A DNA stretch of 31,299 bases from Stentor coeruleus (Eukaryota > Ciliophora > Heterotrichea > Heterotrichida > Stentoridae): assembly GCA_001970955.1 (NCBI GenBank), contig MPUH01000866.1, positions 1-31,299 on the forward strand. The letters run 5' to 3'. Under the pieces are notes generated by a model, which saw only the letters and a list, made by a program, of their open reading frames with translations, searched no databases and was not told where the DNA came from. Shown piece by piece: positions 8,283-16,920 of the stretch (positions are counted from its first letter, which is position 1; the number at the start of each line of letters is the position of its first letter). A program made the position numbers and the translations under genes.

Positions 8283-9737
8283 ATGGAGAGTGCAAAGCCT
8301 TACCCTATTACGAACGACGTCTGGATGGTGCCTTGCTTTATATCCACAAACAACCAAATTTACAAACCTGTCTGTAAGCCTTTTGATGACTCTTCTCAAT
8401 CTCAATCTTTCAAGAACAGAAAATCCTGGACAGATGAAGAAGATGATATATTACTAGAAATTGTCTCAAAACGTGGTGCTAAAAACTGGAGCTCTGTAGC
8501 GAAAGACCTAAACACTCGGCTTCATGATAATATGCCAATTCGATATGGTAAGCAATGCAGAGAAAGATGGTTCAACCACTTAGACCCGTCTTTAACAAAA
8601 GGTAGATGGTCTTTACAAGAAGATTCTTTCATTGTGCAAAAGCAGATTCTATTAGGAAATAAATGGTCAGAAATTGCAAAATTGATGCCGGGAAGAACTG
8701 AAAATCAAGTCAAAAATCGTTGGAAAAGTCTGATGAAAAAAGCTGAGAAAAACTGTCCTGCTGAATTCACTCCACTTGAATACATGGTAAAAATTATGAA
8801 AGTTAATGAAACACCTGTGACAAATGCTTTTAAACTTCCTAAATTCTTGTCGGACCCGTTATCAGTCTCAATAAAGCATGAAGATAGTTTTCAGTACAGT
8901 GTAGAAGACAATGAAATGCATAGTCCATTTATGTTAGACATGAAAAAAAATGAGACTGAGATTTACTCGCCTAATAAAATAGATGAGTGTACATTGCCTT
9001 TGAGAATATCCTCCCTGACTTCTGACCCAGATCTTCAAACCTGTACATCTTTTGACTTTGCAAGTATGGCTTCTTGGAAGCCAAATGGGAAAATTGATAT
9101 TGACTCTTTATATGGATCCAAGCTTGAGCTTGAAAAAAATGATATCGAGCAATGTCTGACTAACTTTTTTGTAAATACCGAAAACCAGTGCAAACAATGG
9201 GGTTTTGACTCAGATTTCTACAGCCAAAGACTCTATCAAAACCCAGAACTCGATAATTTTTCTGATCCGACCAAGTGTGACAAGAACCCTTTAACTCAAA
9301 TATATGAAGGAGATCCTTTTAGTAATTTATCTTCAAAAGGATTTATCGATACTGGGAAATGCGACAAAAATCCTTTATCAAATTTATATGAAGGAGATGC
9401 TTTTAGTAGTTTATCTTCAAAAGGTTTTACAGATCAGAAATGCGATAAAAATCAATTGACTAGTCTTTTTGATGGAGACCCTTTTGGTGCTGTTGTAAAA
9501 ACTGGATTTGTTGATACGAGTTTGTGTGATAAAATTCCGCTTGGGAATATGTTTGATGGGGATGCTTTTGCAAATCTTTCTGGGAAGGCTCTTTTTGAAG
9601 CCCCAAACTCTACTATGTGCAATTTTACAGAACTTAGCACGCCACATATGCAATTATTAGGAATACAGATAAGTAATGATGAAGATCAAGAAAGTCAGGT
9701 GAGGCTTGCTGGTAAAAATACTGCAAATAATGCATAA
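8283..9737 (+). CDS. R2R3-type MYB DNA-binding protein with C-terminal tandem repeats
   Basis: A 484-residue nuclear DNA-binding protein, probably a transcription factor or a CDC5/MYB-like regulator. R2 spans about 46-101 with Trp at 49, 69 and 96 and recognition helix GKQCRERWFNHL. R3 spans about 105-153 with Trp at 109, 128 and 147 and GRTENQVKNRWKSLM. The R2 and R3 recognition helices match animal and plant MYB closely. R2 is unusual in having about eight extra residues before GKQCRERW (26 instead of 18 residues between the second and third Trp). After a poorly conserved acidic, Ser-rich middle, residues 332-442 hold four tandem repeats of 27-28 residues of the form CDKxPL..xx(Y/F)(E/D)GD.F. 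No intron is needed and the stop is TAA. DNA binding is firm; target genes cannot be known from this. Confidence 0.93.
   Translation: MESAKPYPITNDVWMVPCFISTNNQIYKPVCKPFDDSSQSQSFKNRKSWTDEEDDILLEIVSKRGAKNWSSVAKDLNTRLHDNMPIRYGKQCRERWFNHLDPSLTKGRWSLQEDSFIVQKQILLGNKWSEIAKLMPGRTENQVKNRWKSLMKKAEKNCPAEFTPLEYMVKIMKVNETPVTNAFKLPKFLSDPLSVSIKHEDSFQYSVEDNEMHSPFMLDMKKNETEIYSPNKIDECTLPLRISSLTSDPDLQTCTSFDFASMASWKPNGKIDIDSLYGSKLELEKNDIEQCLTNFFVNTENQCKQWGFDSDFYSQRLYQNPELDNFSDPTKCDKNPLTQIYEGDPFSNLSSKGFIDTGKCDKNPLSNLYEGDAFSSLSSKGFTDQKCDKNQLTSLFDGDPFGAVVKTGFVDTSLCDKIPLGNMFDGDAFANLSGKALFEAPNSTMCNFTELSTPHMQLLGIQISNDEDQESQVRLAGKNTANNA
9276..9611 (+). repeat. Four tandem 27-28 aa coding repeats inside the MYB gene
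   Basis: The units start at CDK residues 332, 360, 387 and 415. Each has a Cys-Asp-Lys start, a (N/I)PL or NQL step, an aromatic-(E/D)-G-D-(P/A)-F core and a Gly/Lys-rich end. DNA identity between the units is visibly lower than protein similarity, so the duplications are old and held by selection. Confidence 0.85.
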
Positions 9738-10409
9738 GATATAGTAATTATATATGAATTTTTAAAAAAGAAGAGATTTTAGATTTGTGTTGAGAAGTTT
9801 CTTTAGACTGATTTTGGGCTGTATAGGATTTAGATTTATGTAGGGTTTATTTGATAGGAAAAAAAATTATAATAATGATATATATTTGTGGTAATAGGTG
9901 ATAAGGTGAAATAATAGAATTAACTGACTATGGATATAAGTAGATATGCAAGATAGTGCTTTTAAGGAAATACTAATAGAATATAAATTGTCATTGCTTT
10001 AATTGAGTTTTGAAAGCTTATTTCAGATTTTTAAGCGATTGTTTTAAGTGTATAGCCTGAGTAAGGGATATTAAAACTATACTTTCTTATCATTAATATT
10101 AGTCGATTAAAATCATGCAATTTCAGTTGCTTTCTATCAAAAAGTGATTAATCTTCTTATCCTATTGAAGCCATAATTATCTATACTGAACTGATTAATT
10201 TCCAAAGAAAATGTATTTTATAATACAAATATAAAAATATCAAAATATTCATAGAAAAGGTCTTTTATACTATTAAAAAATTAAAATATTATCTTCAGCT
10301 TATTAAATCTTATAAACTCTATAACCTAACATATTTTTATTAACTTCTAATAATAAAAACCAGCTGATTTTTAGTATTTTTAATCCATATAATTAATAAA
10401 TTAGATACA
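9738..10409. other. Intergenic, no gene seen
   Basis: AT-rich spacer after the MYB gene. The first 120 bases are G-rich and C-poor on the plus strand. No frame, tRNA or structured element was recognised. Confidence 0.5.
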
Positions 10410-10739
10410 ATGCAAAGACTACTGACTAACAAAATCAAGTCAGGTAATTTACTTCTTTTAAAACTTGAGATGTCATCCCCTTGTAGGATCAAAACAAGAA
10501 ACGGGCCAAAAACTGTTAAAAGTGTCAGGAAGTTGGCTTGTGCAAAATCGATAAAAAATATATATGAGCAAAAGGATGTTTTAACCAAAAGAAATAAACA
10601 GAACTACCCTAAGCTTAAACTTCAACTTAGCCTAGATAAACTTGATAAAAATTATCCAATAAGTCCTAGGTTTTTGTCAAAAAAAAGATCATTAAGAATT
10701 CGGAAAGTTTCTATACTTAATATAACCCCAATAGAGTAA
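10410..10739 (+). CDS. Small basic protein of unknown function
   Basis: A 109-residue frame starting at ATG and ending in TAA. I do not recognise a family. It is strongly basic, rich in Lys, Arg, Leu and Ser, with no transmembrane segment or Cys pattern. The second half, around LSLDKLDKNYPISPRFLSKKRSLRIRK, has an SPR step followed by a basic stretch. The block is richer in G and C than the flanking DNA, which is the main reason to believe it is coding. A later Met (in LEMSSP) could be the true start. The opposite-strand frame over the same bases is hydrophobic and looks like a shadow. Confidence 0.45.
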   Translation: MQRLLTNKIKSGNLLLLKLEMSSPCRIKTRNGPKTVKSVRKLACAKSIKNIYEQKDVLTKRNKQNYPKLKLQLSLDKLDKNYPISPRFLSKKRSLRIRKVSILNITPIE

Positions 10740-11522
10740 TTATTAATATTTTCTAATGATTTAAAGCTAAATGCAAATTCGCAAAGTTTTCTTATAGAAA
10801 AATTATAAATATTCTGGTTTAGTATAGTTATACTATCCCTATTAAATCTAATAATTTGATATAATTTAACTAGTAACATACTCAATGAAAATTAAATAAA
10901 ATTGAAATTGTTCTAATGTAGACACGCCATTTATAGCTTAAATGATACTAAAATAAATATAATGGCATACTCATCTCTGGTAAAAAAGAGGATTTACAAT
11001 TTAGATTTTCGCAACCTAAAAAGTTTTACAGTTCATGTATTTTTCTATTAGTTTTAAGTATTTTTCAGTAAAAATTCTCTTTTTAATAATATAATTGACT
11101 TAACTAAGTATGTTCCCCCTTAAAATTAAAATAATTGAGGAAAGTTTAAACAATAAATCATGAATAATTTTTAAGTAAATAATACAAAAAAGTTCAGAAA
11201 TATATCTAAGTTATTAATTCCATGATTTTTATCATGTTTCTATGATACTTACCGCAATATATAAATTTACTACTTTCCAAAGTTTTCCTTATCACCAACT
11301 TTTCTCTAATAAAATTAATAATACATTCTCAAAGTGCTAAATTTATAATATTTTCACCAATATCTTATCAAAAAATATNCTAATAAAATTAATAATACAT
11401 TCTCAAAGTGCTAAATTTATAATATTTTCACCAATATCTTATCAAAAAATATTTGATATAATGAACAACTTCATTTTACAAATATTATATGTATAATGAA
11501 ATTATATTTATGCAAATTGTTA
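10740..11522. other. Intergenic with a duplicated block at an N
   Basis: AT-rich spacer. It holds the 73-bp duplication around the N at 11379, and near 10926-10966 a short hairpin (GCCATTTATA with TATAATGGC, one bulge). A 26-28 codon frame from 10962 is too short to support. Confidence 0.5.
11306..11452. repeat. Perfect 73-bp direct repeat separated by one N
   Basis: Bases 11306-11378 and 11380-11452 are identical over 73 positions, with a single ambiguous base at 11379 between them. This is what a scaffolder leaves when it joins two contigs sharing an unmerged overlap, so the true sequence probably has one copy. Confidence 0.9.
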
Positions 11523-12140
11523 TTATAGGACAACACATCTCCACTGATCACTAAAATCATCCAACGTATCGATTTGATCATCCTTCTCATAATAGCATGA
11601 AAAGTCAATACCCATTAGTCTTGACTTAGGAGGGACAAGTGACTTTTTTGTCAAGGTTAGCATTTCTTCTTTAAAATCACCTTCACATGAACTCTCAGTC
11701 TTAATCTCGCTTTTTGCCTTAAGTATATTATCGCCATCTCCTTGATTGAAATAGTTACTCAAATATCTGTAAAGACAATCTAAATGCTTCACCAATTCCT
11801 CAGTAGAATCTAAAATTTGTTTTTCAGGCACTTTCCAATCTGAAGATAAAAATTCAAGACGTTCTGAAAGATTTACACATTTTACAGCTTTGATATAAGA
11901 ACTGGTTACTTTTAAAATCCTAGCCAGTCTACTCAATTCTTTGCGGTCTTTTTTGGTACAAGCATCTAGTAGGGATTTTTTAGAAGACTGGAGCTCTGTT
12001 TCATAAAACCTTTTTAGAAGAAGCTGGTGCTCCTTTTGGCTATCTTTGCAAAACAGCACAGGATTTGTTTGATGTTGGAAAAGATCTTTTGAAAAAAATT
12101 TACGGTCTTCATCGAATTTGATAAATGAGCTTTCCTCCAT
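11523..12140 (-). CDS. Hypothetical helical protein ending in a CaaX prenylation box
   Basis: A 205-residue protein that I do not recognise. It is mostly helical and charged, with a hydrophobic-rich middle (SRLARILKVTSSYIKAVKC, about 69-87), an amphipathic helix around EELVKHLDCLYRYLSNYF, and a tail with a Tyr-Tyr and acidic residues. The last residues are RCVVL, a CaaX box with terminal Leu, which normally directs geranylgeranylation by GGTase-I. That suggests a peripheral membrane protein. It starts at the ATG at 12140 and ends in TAA; no intron is needed. Whether the Cys is modified is inference. Confidence 0.7.
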   Translation of the reverse strand: MEESSFIKFDEDRKFFSKDLFQHQTNPVLFCKDSQKEHQLLLKRFYETELQSSKKSLLDACTKKDRKELSRLARILKVTSSYIKAVKCVNLSERLEFLSSDWKVPEKQILDSTEELVKHLDCLYRYLSNYFNQGDGDNILKAKSEIKTESSCEGDFKEEMLTLTKKSLVPPKSRLMGIDFSCYYEKDDQIDTLDDFSDQWRCVVL

Positions 12141-13231
12141 AATATCTATTGAGTTAGAATATAAAGATTTATATGATTATGCTTTGGCCAAGCTGAATAT
12201 TATTGAGTCAAAAACTTTTTGCTAATTTGAAATAATATAGGATTATTTGATTTTGGAATTATTATATGTTTTTTGATAGAAGGCTTGACGTGTTTTAGAG
12301 GAAGAATGAATTATTAGATAGACGTTTACAATATATATTTATATTAATGTATTGAATTATTGAAAATAGTTTGACCTTTGATAATAACGCTTATGAAGTG
12401 ATTCGGCTCGCTTTTGATTTAGCAAAGTAAATTTTACTGCATTATTCTGGGAAGAGAAGAATAGTCTAGGCAACTTTTTAATGTGCTTTAAATGCTAATT
12501 TTCCCTTAAAACTCAAGAAAAGACACTTAAATTTTTTCAGAGCTTTGACTTTTATAGTTTTAATCTAATATAATATTTTAAGTATTATAATAGGGATACT
12601 CTTTAAAAATGCTTAAATTAACTTTGAATGAAATGTAATCATTAGAATAATCTAAATGTATCCAATTTCGAAATGATTTTTATGTATCTTCTTTTGGAAA
12701 TAATTTTAATAAAAACTAAAATTGAGATAGAAAAGATTTAATTATAAGTAGTTTTATTAATAAGAATAACTAAAAAGCATGTATTCAAAATAGATAGAAT
12801 TATCACAATAATAAAGTCAGTAAAAAATTAATAAATTTGATGAGAAAAAGAAAGAAGAAGCCTGATTTTCCTAAATCTAGTTTAAAATTTTTACTTTTTG
12901 TTTAATTCATTATTATAGAACAAAAATCTAATATTCCTAAATCATCAACCATTCTTAAAAACTACAAAAATCAAATAATCCTACTTATTGAACTCATTTT
13001 TCAAAACAGTAATTCAAAAACCATCCATTTCTAAACACCAGAACCCATTTTATTCAAAATCATATTTTTCATCTCTCCTAACTTAGAGACATAAAAAGTA
13101 TCCTATCTATAGTCAATCACAATACTTCTTTCAATAATACCCAATCCAATATCTCCTATTTTATAAATCTCTAATACAAAACCATAATCATTTATCCTTA
13201 CATTTTAAGATTCTCGAAATTTTATATTGTC
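12141..13231. other. Intergenic, no gene supported
   Basis: About 1.1 kb. The left part (about 12150-12350) is G-rich and C-poor on the plus strand, upstream of a minus-strand gene. The right part (12900-13230) is C-rich and G-poor, downstream of another. A 24-base hairpin-forming patch (ATTATTCT with AGAATAGT) near 12440-12465 is followed by a T run, but I cannot assign an RNA. Confidence 0.45.
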
Positions 13232-13837
13232 TTAACTATTATTATTGATTTTTCCATACATTTCCTTCTGCCAAGGTTCAGAGTCAACAGCATATTTTAA
13301 TGCAGATCTTAAAGTACTTGAATTATCTAGATCCCCAATTAGCTCTAAAAGTAATATAAGTGCTTCAGCAGTTGATACTAAGCCTTCTTTTGGGGGTTTT
13401 CTCAAAGCAGCGTATATTGGTTCATGTACAGGTTGAAGGATTACAGTGGGGATGTTCCCAAGCCAAGGGTTTTTAGTATATAAGCTTTTAGCGAAATTCC
13501 AAGTCGCATCTATGAGAATAATAGTCCCAATTCGTTCAGGAAGAGTGTTTGAAGCATTTTTACTTGGGTATAACAGCACAGGATCCTTGAATTTTTTCTC
13601 ATAAAACCCACGTCCTTTCTATGTAAACTATACGAAAATTGTCACATTTTCTATGCTTTTTTCTAAAAGTCTTACTGAATTAAATGCTTGCTTGTCTTCT
13701 CTGGGGTCTTGGAAAATAACTAAGTCAGCTTTTAGAGTAAGCTTTTCTTTTGGAAGACCGGGGCAGTAACAAACTTTTGTTGGACGCCTTGATAAAACTT
13801 ACTTACAATTCTCGCATAGGCTTCTTTTGTTTTCCAT
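13232..13837 (-). CDS. DTW-domain tRNA-uridine aminocarboxypropyltransferase (spliced)
   Basis: Three exons (13837-13803, 13787-13634, 13618-13232) give 191 residues after removing two 15-nt introns. Members of this family (bacterial TapT, human DTWD1/2) transfer the 3-amino-3-carboxypropyl group from S-adenosylmethionine to tRNA uridine, forming acp3U. The N-terminus has the family's Cys cluster C8, C11, C18, C20 with a KRP step. QDPREDKQAFNSVRL (38-52) corresponds to the conserved HPxExxRxxNTGRL segment, with Gln replacing His. LIDATWNFAKSL (98-109) is the DxTW motif, followed by NPWLGNIP as in the family. The joined frame is continuous and every block falls in family order, which is why I accept both introns. 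The exact tRNA position is not readable. Confidence 0.9.
13619..13633 (-). other. 15-nt intron 2 of the DTW-domain gene
   Basis: On the minus strand this is GTATAGTTTACATAG, which contains in-frame TAG if retained. Removing it joins the segment ending ENVTIF to KGRGFYEKKF in frame. Confidence 0.9.
13788..13802 (-). other. 15-nt intron 1 of the DTW-domain gene
   Basis: On the minus strand this is GTAAGTTTTATCAAG. Its removal restores the frame from the ATG exon into the conserved Cys cluster. It has T9 and A10 like the other introns in the window. Confidence 0.9.
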
Positions 13838-14146
13838 AAGATGGCTTTTTATTAGTTTGAGATATGATCAGATTAGATTGCTTATGGAAACTGAAGAGAA
13901 TAATGGAAGATTTACTGTTTTAAAAGAAATTTATATTTATATAAATTTTAGAGGCTTGATTTTTGTTTAGGAGTATGACAGATATTAGTAGATTCTTGGA
14001 TATATGATGCTAAAGTCATTAATATATTTTCTGCATATCTCTAATAGTTTAAATTATCTATTACTTTATTTCATCTAAAAATCATCAACTACATCTAACT
14101 AAAATCCTTATATGAACTTATATCTTAAGGTAAAAAAACTAACTAA
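13838..14146. other. Intergenic, no gene seen
   Basis: A 309-bp spacer upstream of the DTW gene and downstream of the INO80C gene, both on the minus strand. It is G-rich on the plus strand at its left end. A 27-codon plus-strand frame inside it looks like chance. Confidence 0.5.
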
Positions 14147-14509
14147 TTAACGAATGACAGTGACAGCTTTTCTAAGTGACAAGTAAGTGTCTATATGCTC
14201 CTGTGTCAAAGTCCTTATAATCTGAAATTCAAAAGCATTAGAATATCTTAAATTAGTCTTAGGCTCTGTATACCTAGACACATGCCCTGAAATATCAGAA
14301 TACTTTTTACTTGGCATAGTTGATGGAGCAGCTTCAATACTCAAGTAATTCGGCACTGAAGCTGGGTAGTTCTCATAGTTCTCAGCTTGAATAATTTGTT
14401 TAAATGTTTTAATTGGCTTTGTTGAACATTTTTTCAATGAGAAATTTGGGTTTTTGAACGGGGTCTCTCGTCCATGTTGCTTGTGTTTATCCTTTTTCAC
14501 CTTCGGCAT
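14147..14509 (-). CDS. INO80C: INO80 complex subunit C / IES6-like, YL1 C-terminal domain
   Basis: A 120-residue protein. INO80C (yeast Ies6) pairs with ARP5 in the INO80 chromatin remodeller. The sequence follows human INO80C: PFKNPNF (17-23), a TFKQII step (35-40), PNYLSIEAAPS (53-63), then the YL1-C motif KKYSDISGHVSRYTEPKT with LRYSN and EF, and a final YLSLRKA (109-115). The start is the ATG at 14509 (MPKVKK); an upstream in-frame Met would overlap the divergent gene's start and add an unconserved hydrophobic stretch. The protein is shorter than animal INO80C because it lacks the long low-complexity N-terminus. The family call is firm. Confidence 0.9.
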   Translation of the reverse strand: MPKVKKDKHKQHGRETPFKNPNFSLKKCSTKPIKTFKQIIQAENYENYPASVPNYLSIEAAPSTMPSKKYSDISGHVSRYTEPKTNLRYSNAFEFQIIRTLTQEHIDTYLSLRKAVTVIR

Positions 14510-14516
14510 TATTATT
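14510..14516. promoter_or_regulatory. 7-bp gap between two divergent start codons
   Basis: Only seven A/T bases separate the INO80C ATG (14509, minus) and the DEN1-like ATG (14517, plus). Both starts are supported by homology, so each gene's core promoter and 5' leader must lie inside the other's coding region. Confidence 0.8.
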
Positions 14517-15137
14517 ATGAGCAATATCATATTGACCTATAGGTCAGCAACGCTAAGACAGGCTGATATCAACCTTCTTGCACCAGGACAATGGCTTAAT
14601 GACCAATGCATACTATTTTTTTATGAGTATTTATCAGAAAACAGTCCACATTATCAGCTTTTTCTCGATCCAAGCACATCTTTTTTGTTATTGTTTGAAA
14701 ATGAACTAGAAGACCTTCGTGAAGCCCTAAGCCAAATTTCTTTACAGAATAAAACTCTGATTTTCTGCCCAATTAATGATAATAGTAACCCTGAAGCTTT
14801 AGGTGGCACTCATTGGACGCTTCTTGTTTATGCTGTTAAACTTAACAAAGGGTTTTACTTTGATAGTTTGAATAATAGTAGGGCAAATTTACAGAACGCG
14901 AGGAATATTTTAAGCAAACTTAGTTGGCTTTTAGATCAGCCTAACCCAGAGATTACCCAAGTCACTGTGAGACATAGACAAAACAATTCTTATGATTGCG
15001 GAGTTTATGTGCTTATGATCACTGAATATATAAGTAAATCCTTAGACTTGAGCCTTGCAACACAAACTAGCATCACCCCAAAAACAGCAGTAGAAATGAG
15101 AAGAAAAATATCTGGACTTATTCAACAATATACTTGA
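14517..15137 (+). CDS. DEN1/SENP8-like ULP1-family cysteine protease
   Basis: A 206-residue peptidase of family C48. SENP8 (DEN1, NEDP1) processes NEDD8 and removes it from substrates. The start at 14517 is chosen because MSNIILTYRSATLRQADINL lines up with the SENP8 N-terminus and leads into the WLND motif (26-29). The catalytic residues are all present: H99 in GGTHWTLLVY, D116 in FYFDSLNN, oxyanion Q155 in RHRQNNSYDCG and nucleophile C161. INDNSNPEALGGTHW matches SENP8 closely, favouring it over SUMO-specific ULP1/SENP1. It ends in TGA at the family length, one of the few TGA stops here and evidence for the standard code. NEDD8 specificity is inferred from similarity. Confidence 0.92.
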   Translation: MSNIILTYRSATLRQADINLLAPGQWLNDQCILFFYEYLSENSPHYQLFLDPSTSFLLLFENELEDLREALSQISLQNKTLIFCPINDNSNPEALGGTHWTLLVYAVKLNKGFYFDSLNNSRANLQNARNILSKLSWLLDQPNPEITQVTVRHRQNNSYDCGVYVLMITEYISKSLDLSLATQTSITPKTAVEMRRKISGLIQQYT

Positions 15138-15160
15138 TTTAGGTAATTCAATATAATTAA

Positions 15161-15610
15161 ATGGATGAGCATGAATCAGGATTTAGGACTGAGCCTACAC
15201 AGTTAGAAATGGCTAAACTTGAAAATGCTTTGTTACAAGCTGAATACAAATATGGAAAAGATATACTTACTCTTGAAGGAGCATTAATTAGAGCGCGGAA
15301 AATGGGAATTTTACATTTGGTCGGTTTACATCTTCGTATGGTCTTTGTAACAGAGTTTTCAAAAGTTATTCCTTTAGAGAGAGCTATTTACAAATGGAAA
15401 AGCCTATGTGTTACTAATAATGCTGCCCGAAATAATAAATTTAAAATGATTCTAAAATCTTTGTATAAAACAACGATAACCAGGGCATTTTATATATTGA
15501 AAGAAAGAAGATTTAGAAGATCCATGTCGGAAAAACCTGTGGAAGGCCCTGTTTATGCTCATGGAGCTATGTCACCTTTAAGTTCAGAAGATGATGATTT
15601 GGAAATTTAA
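15161..15610 (+). CDS. Hypothetical small helical protein
   Basis: A 149-residue protein starting 23 bp after the protease stop on the same strand. I do not recognise the family. It is nearly all predicted helix between residues 12 and 122, with two weakly similar blocks (ERAIYKWKSLC and ITRAFYILKERR) that recall the A..W.. rhythm of SFI1-type centrin-binding repeats; two weak copies are not enough for that call. The C-terminus is acidic (SEDDDLEI). It could share a transcript start region with the protease, but no polycistronic signal is visible. The frame is clean with ATG and TAA and no internal intron. Confidence 0.7.
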   Translation: MDEHESGFRTEPTQLEMAKLENALLQAEYKYGKDILTLEGALIRARKMGILHLVGLHLRMVFVTEFSKVIPLERAIYKWKSLCVTNNAARNNKFKMILKSLYKTTITRAFYILKERRFRRSMSEKPVEGPVYAHGAMSPLSSEDDDLEI

Positions 15611-15891
15611 TTACCAAAGTATATATTAATTTAGTTTTCCGTCAAGTTTTTAATTATTAGATAGAAAATATTTTTTAAGTTTCTAATTCGCCAGCATTAA
15701 TTTAAATTAAATATGCTTAAACAGAACATTTTGCTTTTCTCTTAATCTTAGAAGAATTTTTGATTAGAGTTTTTATAATATGAGCATTTATAAAATTAAT
15801 GGCATTTTGCTAGAAAAATATCATAATATAGTACTATAATTTTTAGCATTTCCACCAATAATTTCACAAATATATAAATAACTCAATCGAA

Positions 15892-16920
15892 ATGGAAGAA
15901 TTGATTAATAGAGTTCCTAAAGCTGAACTTCATGTACACATTGAAGGCACAATGGAACCCGAACTTCTTTTCGACCTTTCTCACAAAAATAGTGTTCCCT
16001 TAAGTCAAACCTTAGACCAATGCAAGCAATCTCGACTCAATTACGAAAACCTTCAAGATTTCCTAAACCAATACTACCAAGCATGTAATGTTCTAAAATT
16101 CGAAGAAGACTTCTACAGATTAGCTATGGAATATTTCGAAAAAGCTATAAAAAGCCACATTCTCCATTGTGAAGTGTTTTTCGACCCACAAACTCATTTA
16201 GCTAATGGAATCTCTTTTGAAACAATTATCAAAGGACTAACTCGAGCATCAGAAGAAGTTAAAAATCAAATCCAAGTCAAATGGATCATGTGTTTCTTAA
16301 GACACCTTCCTGAATCAGAAGGTATAGAGCTTATAAATCAAGCAATACCATATGCTCATTTGATACATGGAATTGGTTTAGATTCAGCTGAAGAAGGAAA
16401 TCCTCCAGGGAAATATGAAAATGCTTTTAGAATTGCTGCTGAAAAAGGACTTTGTGGGCCACAATGTTTATACAAAACAGCTCATGCTGGTGAAGAATGT
16501 GATGCAAGTAGTGTTATTTCAACACTTTATCATCTGAATGTCCCAAGAATTGATCATGGGGTTAGATCAATTGATTGTGATAATCTATGTAAAGCTCTTG
16601 TTGAATGTAAAGTTGCTTTGACTTTATGCCCATTATCAAATGTTAAATTAAGGGTTAAAGAAAGATTCTTTCCTGAGAAAAAGGCTATTAAGGAACTGTT
16701 TGATTTTGGGGTTATGATTACGATAAATAGTGATGATCCAAGCTTTTTTGGTGGGTATATTAATGAGAATTATGCTTATGCGCTAATGGAGTTTGAGGAA
16801 GATAGGCAAAAGGATGTACTGAGACAGTTAGCGAAAAATAGTTTCTTGGCTAGTTTTATTAATGAAGAAGAAAAGGTAGATTTTTGCAAGAAAGTAGATG
16901 AAGCTTTAGATAAGTTATAG
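15892..16920 (+). CDS. Adenine deaminase (adenine aminohydrolase, ADA superfamily)
   Basis: A 342-residue purine-salvage enzyme, predicted to convert adenine to hypoxanthine. ADA-superfamily metal and catalytic residues are in place: H14 and H16 in AELHVHIEGT, H198 and E201 in TAHAGEE, H222 in RIDHGVR, and D281-D282 in NSDDPSFFGGY. The adenine deaminase subgroup (yeast AAH1 and bacterial homologues) is indicated by HIEGTMEPELLF, LCPLSNVKLRV and NSDDPSFFGGYINENY, where adenosine deaminases differ. Length is typical for the subgroup. There is no signal peptide, so it is probably cytosolic. The gene stands alone, starts at the first ATG and ends in TAG. The family is firm; adenine over adenosine as substrate is quite likely. 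Confidence 0.92.
   Translation: MEELINRVPKAELHVHIEGTMEPELLFDLSHKNSVPLSQTLDQCKQSRLNYENLQDFLNQYYQACNVLKFEEDFYRLAMEYFEKAIKSHILHCEVFFDPQTHLANGISFETIIKGLTRASEEVKNQIQVKWIMCFLRHLPESEGIELINQAIPYAHLIHGIGLDSAEEGNPPGKYENAFRIAAEKGLCGPQCLYKTAHAGEECDASSVISTLYHLNVPRIDHGVRSIDCDNLCKALVECKVALTLCPLSNVKLRVKERFFPEKKAIKELFDFGVMITINSDDPSFFGGYINENYAYALMEFEEDRQKDVLRQLAKNSFLASFINEEEKVDFCKKVDEALDKL

Noticed and set aside
10962..11060. Tiny frame followed by a 15-nt GT...AG segment (GTATTTTTCTATTAG)
   Set aside because: Removing it gives only about 26 residues with no likeness to anything. Its position 10 is T rather than the A seen in the four accepted introns.
12384..12500. Hairpin-forming patch before a T run, considered as a Pol III RNA
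   Set aside because: No A or B box and no match to U-snRNA, RNase P or SRP motifs that I know.
14454..14516. Upstream in-frame Met for the DEN1-like protease
   Set aside because: It would add 21 Cys/Phe/Ile-rich residues encoded by the antisense of INO80C; homology supports the start at 14517.
15135..15137. UGA read as Trp (Blepharisma-type code)
   Set aside because: TGA ends the DEN1-like protease at the family length, and Trp is TGG throughout the window.
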